A stretch of DNA of 8,568 nt from an uncultured Clostridia bacterium (GTDB lineage: Bacteria; Bacillota; Clostridia; Christensenellales; Pumilibacteraceae): the NCBI GenBank assembly GCA_934247335.1, contig CAKQJJ010000047.1:1-8568 (forward strand). Reading direction: 5' to 3'. A model generated the notes under the pieces. The model was not told the DNA's origin. It ran no database searches and was given only the letters and a program-made list of their open reading frames with translations. Of the stretch, positions 1-6,272 are shown in pieces; the stretch's first letter is position 1; each line of letters begins with the position of its first letter. Position numbers and translations under genes: made by a program.

Positions 1-585
1 AACGATCGCTTTGATCTGATCGAGCGTAACGCTCAAAGCTTTTTCGTCGGTTTCCTCGTTGAGTTCTCTGTATGCCTCGGGAATGCCGGGATAAGTGCTT
101 GCGGTGGTGTATTTGAGATATACTTTATCGCCCTTTATGTACAGCGCCGCTTCGAAATCTCCGTGCGACACGACGCCGCTTACTTCTTCGTTGGTTTCCT
201 TTGCGGATTTGGTCATGTCGGCGGTAAGACCGAAATGAGCTTTAAGCGTGAACGCGCCGGCTGCGTCCTTTCCCGCGAACAGCTCGCCGTTTAACGTAGC
301 TGCGAGATCGCACAGAACGTCAACCGATTGTTCTGCGCCTTCTACAAGCGCAACGTAGCTGGTTTCCAGTTCGGGAACGGCAACGCTTAAATTATCGATA
401 TTGAAATTAAAGCCCTCGCCTTCCTTTACGTCGGTTACCGACTTTGCAAAATTCTGCGTTTTCTGAGCGGTGGTAAGCGTTTCGCCGTTATTGTTGTTAT
501 CCGTATTGCATGCGGTAAAACCAACGGCACAAAACGCCAGAACCAAGCTTAACACAACGCAAAGTATGCTTCTTTTCGTTTTCAT
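1..585 (-). CDS. Lipoprotein of unknown function (N-terminal 195 residues; C-terminus outside window)
   Basis: The reading frame is open from the ATG at 583-585 to the window edge, so the stop codon is missing. The start is fixed by AGGAG at 593-597, seven bases upstream. Residues 1-25 form a lipoprotein signal peptide: a basic MKTKR start, a hydrophobic core, and a lipobox GFTAC with the lipidated Cys at residue 26. Phe at -3 instead of Leu is a tolerated variant. An Asn-rich linker (residues 27-33) follows, then a soluble domain of alternating strands and helices with stretches such as ALYIKGDKVYLKY. Mature protein would sit on the outer face of the membrane. I do not recognise the family; extracytoplasmic substrate-binding or a lineage-specific surface protein are both possible. 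It has its own strong promoter (691-719) and structured leader. Confidence 0.85.
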   Translation of the reverse strand, partial: MKTKRSILCVVLSLVLAFCAVGFTACNTDNNNNGETLTTAQKTQNFAKSVTDVKEGEGFNFNIDNLSVAVPELETSYVALVEGAEQSVDVLCDLAATLNGELFAGKDAAGAFTLKAHFGLTADMTKSAKETNEEVSGVVSHGDFEAALYIKGDKVYLKYTTASTYPGIPEAYRELNEETDEKALSVTLDQIKAIV

Positions 586-684
586 TTTTTTACTCCTTTT
601 CTTGTATTTCCGAAGACTCTCTTTTTATTCGTCTGCGGATGTAAAGCCGCGCCGTCGCAACGTATGCGATTGCCTCGGCTATTT
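586..684 (-). promoter_or_regulatory. Structured 5' leader of the 1-585 lipoprotein gene
   Basis: The predicted start of transcription near 684 leaves about 98 nt before the ATG. The RNA can form a hairpin from two four-base arms (TCCG/CGGA and AGAC/GTCT, separated by one mismatch) with a 13-nt loop at 609-639, ending about 12 nt upstream of the AGGAG. A second small hairpin, TCGCA-TACGT-TGCGA, lies just 5' of it. I see no match to a riboswitch class I know. The hairpin could affect ribosome access or mRNA stability. The pairing is seen; any role is inference. Confidence 0.4.
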
Positions 685-690
685 GCCCAT

Positions 691-719
691 ATTATATCAT
701 CAACGCCGTTCGATGTCAA
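691..719 (-). promoter_or_regulatory. SigA promoter with consensus -35, 17-bp spacer and extended -10
   Basis: On the minus strand TTGACA (714-719) is followed by a 17-bp spacer and TATAAT (691-696), and TGA directly precedes the -10, giving a TGn extended -10. Every element matches the vegetative consensus. It reads toward the lipoprotein start at 585. Confidence 0.9.
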
Positions 720-734
720 TATTTTTCAACGTAT

Positions 735-751
735 TGCGGTGCGAAACCGCA
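735..751 (-). other. Stem-loop after the serine hydrolase gene, no U-run
   Basis: Five bases after the TAA of the serine hydrolase gene the RNA can form TGCGGT-TTCGC-ACCGCA, a perfect 6-bp stem with a 5-nt loop. No U-tract follows on either strand, so it is not a standard intrinsic terminator. It may be a 3' stabilising hairpin or a weak pause. The operon may therefore read into the lipoprotein gene at 585. Confidence 0.4.
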
Positions 752-755
752 GATA

Positions 756-1625
756 TTACAGATTTTTCCCGTTTTGCGGGGCAAAAAGAACCTCGTGCCA
801 GGCATATTTGCCAAATCCGTGCCAAGCGACGACGGCATTTTTTTCGCGGCTTATCGCAAGTCCTTGTCCGCGCATTCCGCCCTTGAACGCCCATCCGTTC
901 TCGTTTGTAAAATCCAGTCCGTAGCCGTTTTCAAAGCACATATTTACCCACTTTTCCGAAACCACGCGCCTTCCGAACCAGTCGCCGCCGCGCAGGAAAA
1001 GCACGCCGAGTTTAACCATATCTTCGGTACAGAGGAACAGTCCCGTGCCGCCCATTGCGTACCCGTCCGGGCATACCGACCAGGCATACTGGCGAAAATC
1101 CATGATTTTCATAAGCGGTTCGCGGAGAAGTTCGCCCGTTTCGACGCCGGAAGCCTCAGCCACCATGCGTGAAGCAAGGTAAAAAACGTCGTCGGTATAG
1201 CAAAAATGTTCACCCGTTTTGCCGTCAATGCTTTGCGAAAACACTCTTTTTATATAATCGAACGTGCCGAATTCGCTTGCGTTTAAGCAATCGATATCGA
1301 GAATTCCGCTTGTCAATCCGCTGCGATGACGAAGAAGGTCGTGCAAAGTGACGTCGTTCCACTTTTTATCGTACTTTTCGGGCAGATATTTTTTGAGAAC
1401 CTCGGTTACTTTGCTGTCCGGCGACAACAATCCTTTATCGAAACATATTCCGGCAGCCAGCGCGGTGAAAGTTTTGGAAACCGAATAGCACTGACAGCAC
1501 GGGTTTGCGCCGTTTACTTCCGCTTTTTCGATATTTCCGTCCTTGTCTGCGGTTGCGACGAAATATACGTTTAAGCCGAGATTTTTAAGCGGCTGAACGA
1601 ATTCGCTTGCTTTGTAATAATCCAT
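756..1625 (-). CDS. Beta-lactamase-fold serine hydrolase (class C / PBP-like family)
   Basis: The 289-residue protein belongs to the serine beta-lactamase/penicillin-binding-protein superfamily (beta-lactamase domain, PF00144 type). The catalytic SxxK motif is S48-V-S-K51, in the usual context preceding an amphipathic helix. The family motif LLRHRSGL is at 97-104, Y143-T-D145 takes the place of YxN, and H269-G-F-G272 takes the place of the KTG/HxG strand. Members include esterases, D-aminopeptidases and carboxypeptidase-like enzymes; the substrate cannot be read from the sequence, and it should not be called an antibiotic-resistance gene. No signal peptide is visible, so it is probably cytoplasmic, and it is at the short end for the family. 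The chosen ATG (1623-1625) has GAGGTGA at 1628-1634; an upstream in-frame ATG at 1670 lies inside the preceding gene and lacks a binding site. It is separated by 10 bases from the phosphoesterase gene, whose promoter it shares. Confidence 0.88.
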   Translation of the reverse strand: MDYYKASEFVQPLKNLGLNVYFVATADKDGNIEKAEVNGANPCCQCYSVSKTFTALAAGICFDKGLLSPDSKVTEVLKKYLPEKYDKKWNDVTLHDLLRHRSGLTSGILDIDCLNASEFGTFDYIKRVFSQSIDGKTGEHFCYTDDVFYLASRMVAEASGVETGELLREPLMKIMDFRQYAWSVCPDGYAMGGTGLFLCTEDMVKLGVLFLRGGDWFGRRVVSEKWVNMCFENGYGLDFTNENGWAFKGGMRGQGLAISREKNAVVAWHGFGKYAWHEVLFAPQNGKNL

Positions 1626-1635
1626 ATTCACCTCT

Positions 1636-2745
1636 TCAGTTTTTGGCTGCCTTGCCGTCCAGTTCGGCAAAACCTTCGGAAATCTTAAATTCGGGCGAAA
1701 CGTCGCCGGCGCTGCCCACTACGCGCATAACCGAGCCGCTTTTCTTCAACGTAAGCGCCGTGCCGGACAGATATCCGTGCCGCTTGGTAACGCCCACGAT
1801 TACGGGATAGTTATGCTCGAATTTATCGCCTTTGTCGCCCGAAACGGGAATATAGCGGATAGTGTGCGTGTGTCCGCAAATCATGAATTCAAAGCCCATG
1901 CGGTTTGCTTCCGCGCCCCACTTTTCGTAAAGGTCGGGCATAATGTCAAACTGACCGTACATTGCGCACTCGTGCATAAACGGAACGTGGCACACCGCAA
2001 ATTTGAACGGCGCGTCTTTGAGCTTTAATTTTTTGAGATATTTAAGCTCGTCTTTACGGTACTGCTCGAAGAAATTGAGCGAGCGGTATTCGGGATGATT
2101 GTCGTATTTATCTTCGCCGCAATCGAATATTACGCCTCTGATCGGACCGGCTTCAAACTCGAAATACGCTCTTCCGTCGTCGGTTGCCATGTAGTCGGTT
2201 ACCTTTTCGGCAAGCAGTCCGCGGGTATCGTGGTTGCCGCGTCCTACGAGAGAGGGAATTTCGCCCTTGGTGATGTCGCCGATAAGTTTGTTGAGTCTGC
2301 GCAGATTTTCGTAGCTGCTGCTTTCGCCGAAGTCGCCGTTGACTATGTAAAGGTCAAGCTTATCTCCGAAATACGACGAAACTTTTTCAGCACATTCCCA
2401 ATTCGTGTGAATATCCGCGATATAAAACGCGTTAATATCGTCGGTTTTCTCGATGGGACGGAACGCATACGTTTTTTTAAGCAATTTGCCCACTTCGGGG
2501 AAATTGTTTTTGCGCTCTATCACCTTTTTGAAATAGACGGTGTAAGTTTTGTATTTGTCCAGAAGCTTTTGCGGAACTACGTATTTGTGAACCAACGTCA
2601 CGCTGGGCATAATGCCCGAATGGTTTTCGTGGAAGGTTTGTCTGCCGACTTTGACGTAGCACACGCCTTCTTCCATTGTGTTGACAACTATTTCGTAGTT
2701 GTTTTTAATGAGCATCACGTTTGGATTGCAGTATAAAAAGTCCAT
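1636..2745 (-). CDS. Calcineurin-like metallophosphoesterase
   Basis: The 369-residue protein carries the full metal-binding set of calcineurin-like phosphoesterases: D111-x-H113, G137-D138, G170-N171-H172-D173, H253 (CHVPF) and G291-H292-T293-H294. These ligands bind two metal ions that activate water for phosphoester hydrolysis. Residues 1-100 precede the catalytic domain and look like a beta-rich module, as in purple acid phosphatase-type enzymes, whose small N-terminal domain is Ig/FnIII-like; that assignment is inference. There is no signal peptide or membrane segment, so a cytoplasmic enzyme is expected. The ATG at 2743-2745 has AAGGAG at 2753-2758, seven bases upstream; an in-frame ATG at 2784 lies upstream of the predicted transcription start and is rejected. 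It is the first gene of an operon with the serine hydrolase at 756-1625. The substrate is unknown; nucleotides, phosphodiesters and phosphoproteins are all possible. Confidence 0.9.
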   Translation of the reverse strand: MDFLYCNPNVMLIKNNYEIVVNTMEEGVCYVKVGRQTFHENHSGIMPSVTLVHKYVVPQKLLDKYKTYTVYFKKVIERKNNFPEVGKLLKKTYAFRPIEKTDDINAFYIADIHTNWECAEKVSSYFGDKLDLYIVNGDFGESSSYENLRRLNKLIGDITKGEIPSLVGRGNHDTRGLLAEKVTDYMATDDGRAYFEFEAGPIRGVIFDCGEDKYDNHPEYRSLNFFEQYRKDELKYLKKLKLKDAPFKFAVCHVPFMHECAMYGQFDIMPDLYEKWGAEANRMGFEFMICGHTHTIRYIPVSGDKGDKFEHNYPVIVGVTKRHGYLSGTALTLKKSGSVMRVVGSAGDVSPEFKISEGFAELDGKAAKN

Positions 2746-2774
2746 TATTTTTCTCCTTGTACGGCTTTTTCTAT

Positions 2775-2804
2775 ATTGTACCATTTCGCAGGAAAAAAGT
2801 CCAA
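2775..2804 (-). promoter_or_regulatory. Extended -10 SigA promoter of the phosphoesterase-hydrolase operon
   Basis: Minus-strand TTGGAC (2799-2804), 18-bp spacer, then TACAAT (2775-2780) with TGG immediately before it, an extended -10. Transcription would start near 2768, giving a leader of about 23 nt with the AAGGAG at its 3' end. Confidence 0.8.
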
Positions 2805-2825
2805 TTTTTGAAGCGTTCCGGCAAA

Positions 2826-2850
2826 GATAAATTTTTTACAAAAAATTATC
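2826..2850. repeat. AT-rich inverted repeat upstream of the phosphoesterase promoter
   Basis: Arms GATAAATTTTTT (2826-2837) and AAAAAATTATC (2840-2850) are inverted copies differing by one extra A, around a 2-bp centre. The centre lies about 34 bp upstream of the -35. It could be an operator, an UP-like AT-rich element or chance AT richness. It does not look like a terminator because the stem contains no GC core. Confidence 0.45.
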
Positions 2851-2954
2851 CCGTTTAATTTGTCGTGCGGCTGCAATATTTTTGAACGACTTTAACCGAA
2901 AAACGTAACGCCGGCACCGAAAGCCGTAATAAAACGCACGCAAATAGCGGATAC

Positions 2955-2990
2955 AAAAAAATACGCAAGCCAAACGACCTGCGTATTTTT
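2955..2990 (-). terminator. Strong intrinsic terminator of rplM-rpsI
   Basis: The RNA forms a 13-bp stem (arms 2978-2990 and 2957-2969, one G-U pair) with an 8-nt loop, and seven U's overlap the end of the stem. It begins 21 bases after the rpsI stop. The stem has A-rich and U-rich ends on both sides, so it could also work for plus-strand transcripts, though no plus-strand gene is present. Confidence 0.92.
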
Positions 2991-3011
2991 CGTAATTCAT
3001 AATTAAAGCGA

Positions 3012-3425
3012 TTATCTCTTGGAGAACTGAGGAGCGCGACGAGCTTTTTTCAAGCCGTACTTCTTTCTTTCCTTCATTCTCGGATCGCGGGTAAGGAAAC
3101 CTGCTTTCTTGAGTTCTGCTTTGTAACCTGCGTCTGCTTCGATGAGCGCGCGTGCAATACCGTGACGGATTGCGCCTGCCTGACCGGTGTAGCCGCCGCC
3201 GCAAACGTTTACGTAAACGTCGAACTTATCGGCTGCGTTGACGAGATTTAAGGGCTGGTTGACGATGTATTTCATGGTATCGAGACCGAAATATTCGTCG
3301 AGGGTGCGTTTGTTTACGACAACGGAACCGCTGCCGGGAACGAGACGAACGCGGGCAACCGCTTTTTTACGTCTGCCGGTTCCCCAATATTGCAATTTTT
3401 TCTTCATAGCGGATTTTGCTGCCAT
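3012..3425 (-). CDS. rpsI: Small-subunit ribosomal protein S9 (uS9)
   Basis: The 137-residue protein has the bacterial S9 hallmarks: YWGTGRRKKAVARVRLVPG near the N-terminus, the GGGYTGQAGAIRHGIARAL core, and the basic C-terminal tail ending in QFSKR, which in the family reaches the decoding centre and contacts P-site tRNA. The length is a few residues above the usual 130 because of an N-terminal MAAKSAMKKK extension. The ATG at 3423-3425 is chosen over the internal Met7 because AGAGG at 3436-3440 lies ten bases upstream, inside the last codons of rplM. Only one base separates it from the rplM stop, so the genes are probably translationally coupled. The order rplM-rpsI is conserved across bacteria. 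Confidence 0.98.
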   Translation of the reverse strand: MAAKSAMKKKLQYWGTGRRKKAVARVRLVPGSGSVVVNKRTLDEYFGLDTMKYIVNQPLNLVNAADKFDVYVNVCGGGYTGQAGAIRHGIARALIEADAGYKAELKKAGFLTRDPRMKERKKYGLKKARRAPQFSKR

Positions 3426-3426
3426 A

Positions 3427-3870
3427 TTAGTTGTACCTCTTTACCAGATTGAGCACTTCGGGCTTCTGAGCCGCATGCTCGTGTTCGGCGCCTTTGTAGA
3501 TGCGCACTTTAGTAAGCATTTTTCTTCCCAGGCTGTTTTTGGGGAGCATGCCTTTGATAGCGATGTAAAGCGCGTCGTCGCTCTTTTCAGCCATCATCTT
3601 CTTGTACTGAATAGCTTTCAAGCCGCCCATATAGCCGGTGTGATATCTGTAATACTTCTTTTCGAGCTTCTTTCCGGTAAGATACATCTTATCGGTGTTG
3701 ATAACGATAACGAAATCGCCTGCGTCAACGTTGGGGGTGAAGGTAGGCTTGTTTTTGCCTCTCAGAATTGCGGCAACCTGGCTTGCGACTCTACCGAGGG
3801 GCATGTCGCTTGCGTCTACCAAATACCACTTACGCTCGATATTGTTTTCGTTAGCCATAAATGTTTTCAT
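3427..3870 (-). CDS. rplM: Large-subunit ribosomal protein L13 (uL13)
   Basis: The 147-residue protein matches bacterial L13 throughout: RKWYLVDASDMPLGRVAS near the N-terminus, NVDAGDFVIVINTDK, the KKYYRYHTGYMGGLK segment, GMLPKNSLGRKM, and the C-terminal VRIYKGAEHEHAAQKP. L13 is an early-assembly protein that binds 23S rRNA. The ATG at 3868-3870 is chosen because GAGG at 3879-3882 sits eight bases upstream and because MKTFMA is the usual Bacillota L13 start. A longer in-frame start at 3918 has no such site and would lie within the leader. It is the first gene of the L13-S9 operon, with promoter 4016-4044 and a long leader suggesting autoregulation. Confidence 0.98.
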   Translation of the reverse strand: MKTFMANENNIERKWYLVDASDMPLGRVASQVAAILRGKNKPTFTPNVDAGDFVIVINTDKMYLTGKKLEKKYYRYHTGYMGGLKAIQYKKMMAEKSDDALYIAIKGMLPKNSLGRKMLTKVRIYKGAEHEHAAQKPEVLNLVKRYN

Positions 3871-4009
3871 GGTATTAACCTCATATTTAGTTATTAGCGC
3901 AGATCGCCGAAATTTCACGCTGACGGCTTTCCACTGCTATCACGGAGTTCGTTTTTCCTTATGCAGAGGGCTAATCGGCATACAAAAAAGAACGCACTCG
4001 CACGAATGC
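3871..4009 (-). promoter_or_regulatory. Candidate autoregulatory leader of rplM (L13-leader position)
   Basis: The predicted transcript has about 139 nt before the rplM ATG. Several pairings are possible and some exclude each other: GCATTC-GTGC-GAGTGC at the extreme 5' end, followed by a U-run; GGCAT (4006-4010) with ATGCC (3978-3982); TATGC with GCATA; GCCGA (3975-3979) with TCGGC further 3'; and AUUAGC with GCUAAU close to the ribosome binding site. The GCCGA and AUUAGC pairings cross, so they form a pseudoknot or alternatives. A structured L13 leader is known in Bacillota and L13 autoregulation is known in E. coli. I infer the class from position and cannot confirm a family match. Confidence 0.55.
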
Positions 4010-4015
4010 CTTAAT

Positions 4016-4044
4016 ATTTTACTACATAAGAAAATTTATGTCAA
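4016..4044 (-). promoter_or_regulatory. Consensus SigA promoter of rplM-rpsI
   Basis: Minus-strand TTGACA (4039-4044), a 17-bp spacer and TAAAAT (4016-4021). The -35 is perfect and the -10 has one mismatch. Predicted transcription start is near 4009. Confidence 0.9.
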
Positions 4045-4048
4045 GCAA

Positions 4049-4095
4049 TTTTCGGCGCTTGTCCGTGTTTTTTGGCGATTTTTTCACGATTTTTT
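4049..4095 (-). promoter_or_regulatory. Phased A-tracts upstream of the rplM promoter
   Basis: On the minus strand three A6 tracts (4090-4095, 4079-4084 and 4068-4073) are spaced exactly 11 bp apart, followed by an A4 tract at 4049-4052 just upstream of the -35. A-tracts in helical phase bend DNA, and A-rich DNA above a -35 can act as an UP element for the RNA polymerase alpha C-terminal domain. The pattern is seen; promoter stimulation is inference. Confidence 0.6.
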
Positions 4096-4191
4096 GGCGG
4101 TAAGAGCGCATTATGCGACGACGAAACTTTTTCCGTCGTTTCCGCATACGGCTTTCTTCTCTTTCTTCCGGGATCTCTTCTTCCATCGTTT
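4096..4191. other. Spacer without recognisable genes
   Basis: This stretch lies between the lipoprotein terminator and the rplM A-tracts, in a 382-bp gene-free interval (3871-4252). I see no promoter, binding site or gene in it. Open frames crossing it are highly basic, composition-driven and have no ribosome binding site. Confidence 0.6.
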
Positions 4192-4233
4192 GATTAAAAG
4201 AAAAACGACGCCCGCACAAAACGAACGCCGTTT
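4192..4233 (-). terminator. Intrinsic terminator of the 660-residue lipoprotein gene
   Basis: The RNA folds into a 12-bp stem (arms 4222-4233 and 4203-4214, with three G-U pairs) and a 7-nt loop, followed by a U-rich tail read from 4205 down to about 4195, interrupted once by C. It starts 20 bases after the stop codon. Confidence 0.85.
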
Positions 4234-4252
4234 GTTTATCTTTAAGTTTTGA

Positions 4253-6235
4253 TTACGCTTCCTTTTTCTTGGAGAAAAGGATGATTACGATAGCTGCGAC
4301 TGCAACCAACGCGATGATGCCGATGGTCCAACCGACTGCTGCGCTGCAACCTGCTTTGTCTTCGCCGTCGGCAACCGAGATTTCGTACGTAGCGGTAGCG
4401 CCCTTGTAGGTTACGGTTACAGTAACCGCGTCGGCAACTGCGGAAGTATCGAAGCCGCTGATCATATCGGAAGTTACGGCAACGTTTTCTTCGATAACGG
4501 TTTTCTCGCCGTCTTTATCTGCGTGAGTGTAAGCCGTGAGAGTAAGTCCGCTTACGTCAACGCTGTCGCCCTTACGATAGGAAAGCTTTGCGTTTTCGGT
4601 GTTAAGCTTGATTTCGCCGACGTTGGACTTGGTTTCGGATTCGAGCTTCTGTCCGACGAAGAAAGGTTCGTCGCTGCCTTCGAGACCGTTGAGGTCGTAG
4701 AAGAACGTGTAGCCCGAATATTCGCCGTCTGCCTTTCCGAAGAACACGAGGTAATCTGCCTGAATGTCGGTCATGAAAGTAGCTTCGGTAACGTCGGAAT
4801 AAACGGTTTTATCGTTTTCGCCGCTTATGTCGATCGAGTGCATATTGAGCGTGCTGTTTTCGGTCATGACGTAGAACAGCTTGTCGGTGGTGTGATTGAC
4901 GAATTTCGCGCCGGAGCCGCTTGCAAGTACTTTAACGCTTCCGTCGGGAGCGTACAAAGTGAGGTCGTTGTTGGACGACGTGGTTGCGTTTGCGGCGGTG
5001 AGAACGACGTAAACCGCGTTGGTATTTACGCCGATACCGGGAACGAAGCAGTTGATTGCGGTTGCGGAAGAGATTGCCGAAGACGACAATACGGTTCCGT
5101 CGGACTCGAACGCACCTTCGTACTTCTCCTCTCCGTGCAGCTTTTTGAAAGATTCGCTGCCGTCTGCGAAGTAGTTGTACATATCGGTTGCGCGGATCTG
5201 CATAATTCCGCCGACGGTCATCTTATAGAGAAGCATTCCGCCCTGAACGTCGAGAAGCGCAGCGTCGCCGCCGTAGTTGAAAATGGTGTTTTCGCTTCCG
5301 TCCGGACGAACGAAAGACATAACCGAGTCGGTACGATAGTTGTCGATGTCGCTGCCCTTGGTTCCGTAGTAGATGAAATCGTATACGGTGTCGGTGGGAA
5401 TATTGTAATAATATTCGCTCTTGACGGGCATAAGAACGTCGGTAACGTTTTCGGCGATTACGTTCTTTTCGGTGACGTCGCCGGTTTTTTCGTCGATGAG
5501 AACGCTCATGATCTTATCGCTGTCGCCGGTTTCGACGTAGTTGAGATAAATCTTATTGTTGTAGCAATAGAAACCGTAGGGCTTTGCGCTGTTTGCGCTT
5601 TCGCTTGCCAGAAGTTTCTGGGTTTCGCCGGTTGCAAGGCAAACGCGGTAGAACTCGTTGTGATCGGTCATAACGGTACCGGATTTGTTTTTCTGATTGC
5701 AGGGGCTTGCGAAATAAATGTATCCGTTGTACGCATACAGTCCGCCGTTTGCATAGCCGCTGGTTCCCACCGTCTTGGAAGAAATAAGCTCTACGTTTAC
5801 GACGTTGATTTCTTTATTATTATAGGAAGTACCTTTTTCGGACACGAGGCGGATACCGCTCTGTTCGTCGCGTTCGATTTTAAACTTAGCCGTATTGCCG
5901 GTTTTGTAGTCGCCGTTTACGAGCTTGTCCCCGTCGATAATAACGCTGCCCTTGATATCGGTCATTTCGCCGGTGAGTTCGGCACGATAGAGAGCGCCCT
6001 TGATAACCTTGCCCGCAACGTTGTTGGTTGCGTCGGTATCTTCGTAGCCGCGCGTTCCGTTGATAAAGTACAGGTAGTTGCCGTACTGCACGACGCTGCC
6101 GCCGTTTCCGTTTATCGAATAGTTGAAGTTCTGCGTTTTGAAGTCGACTTTGTCAACCTTGGACGCGGTTCCGCAACCAGCAAGACCGAGTACGCATACG
6201 AGCGCAATGGCTATAATTGTTACGATTTTTTTCAT
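4253..6235 (-). CDS. Surface lipoprotein: propeller-like body, Ig-like domain, C-terminal membrane anchor
   Basis: The 660-residue protein starts with a signal peptide and a canonical lipobox LAGC, lipidated Cys at 21. Residues about 45-530 repeat short aromatic strands (GNYLYFING, NGYIYFAS, NNKIYLNY, DKLFYVM, DYLVFFG), which resembles a DUF5050/beta-propeller-like sensor or binding domain. Residues about 537-622 match the bacterial Ig-like group 3 pattern (RKGDSVDVSGLTLTAY ... ISGFDTS ... VTYKGATATYEISV). The C-terminus has AGCS (Cys630), a hydrophobic helix of about 22 residues and KKKEA. It would be exported, with both ends at the membrane. GGAG at 6247-6250 lies 11 bases from the ATG and 8 from an in-frame TTG just before it, so translation may begin at the TTG, adding one residue. 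It is monocistronic, with promoter and terminator. The ligand is unknown; binding of a cell-wall or extracellular polymer is a guess. Confidence 0.85.
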   Translation of the reverse strand: MKKIVTIIAIALVCVLGLAGCGTASKVDKVDFKTQNFNYSINGNGGSVVQYGNYLYFINGTRGYEDTDATNNVAGKVIKGALYRAELTGEMTDIKGSVIIDGDKLVNGDYKTGNTAKFKIERDEQSGIRLVSEKGTSYNNKEINVVNVELISSKTVGTSGYANGGLYAYNGYIYFASPCNQKNKSGTVMTDHNEFYRVCLATGETQKLLASESANSAKPYGFYCYNNKIYLNYVETGDSDKIMSVLIDEKTGDVTEKNVIAENVTDVLMPVKSEYYYNIPTDTVYDFIYYGTKGSDIDNYRTDSVMSFVRPDGSENTIFNYGGDAALLDVQGGMLLYKMTVGGIMQIRATDMYNYFADGSESFKKLHGEEKYEGAFESDGTVLSSSAISSATAINCFVPGIGVNTNAVYVVLTAANATTSSNNDLTLYAPDGSVKVLASGSGAKFVNHTTDKLFYVMTENSTLNMHSIDISGENDKTVYSDVTEATFMTDIQADYLVFFGKADGEYSGYTFFYDLNGLEGSDEPFFVGQKLESETKSNVGEIKLNTENAKLSYRKGDSVDVSGLTLTAYTHADKDGEKTVIEENVAVTSDMISGFDTSAVADAVTVTVTYKGATATYEISVADGEDKAGCSAAVGWTIGIIALVAVAAIVIILFSKKKEA

Positions 6236-6259
6236 CAATGCTGTTACTCCAAAAATTAA

Positions 6260-6272
6260 ATCATTATCTATT
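6260..6272. repeat. 13-bp direct repeat, copy at the lipoprotein transcription start
   Basis: The plus-strand sequence ATCATTATCTATT overlaps the -10 edge and the predicted start of transcription (near 6263). A second copy with one mismatch is at 6306-6318, 46 bp away, so the two flank the promoter core. This arrangement is typical of repressor or activator sites, but AT-rich DNA can produce such repeats by chance. Confidence 0.4.

Noticed and set aside
756..1625. Reading the beta-lactamase-fold gene as antibiotic resistance
   Set aside because: No signal peptide, and YTD replaces YxN. The family includes many esterases and peptidases, so resistance is not supported.
1637..1670. Upstream ATG extension of the serine hydrolase
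   Set aside because: It would overlap the end of the phosphoesterase gene and has no ribosome binding site, whereas the ATG at 1625 has GAGGTGA.
2895..2940. A small CGGC/GCCG hairpin between the rpsI terminator and the phosphoesterase promoter
   Set aside because: Only four strong pairs with a 7-nt loop and no adjacent U-run; likely chance.
2836..3204. A 122-codon open frame on the minus strand overlapping the end of rpsI
   Set aside because: It is an out-of-frame reading of rpsI that runs through the terminator; no start signal and Arg-rich shadow composition.
4022..4219. A 65-codon basic open frame on the minus strand
   Set aside because: It starts inside the lipoprotein terminator and ends inside the rplM promoter, has no ribosome binding site, and is Arg/Lys-rich because of composition.
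4523..6259. A 578-codon open frame on the plus strand
   Set aside because: It is the antisense of the 660-residue lipoprotein gene, kept open by codon bias. Its protein is Val/Gly/Phe-rich with no recognisable domain, and it lacks a promoter, while the minus-strand gene has a lipobox, domains, promoter and terminator.
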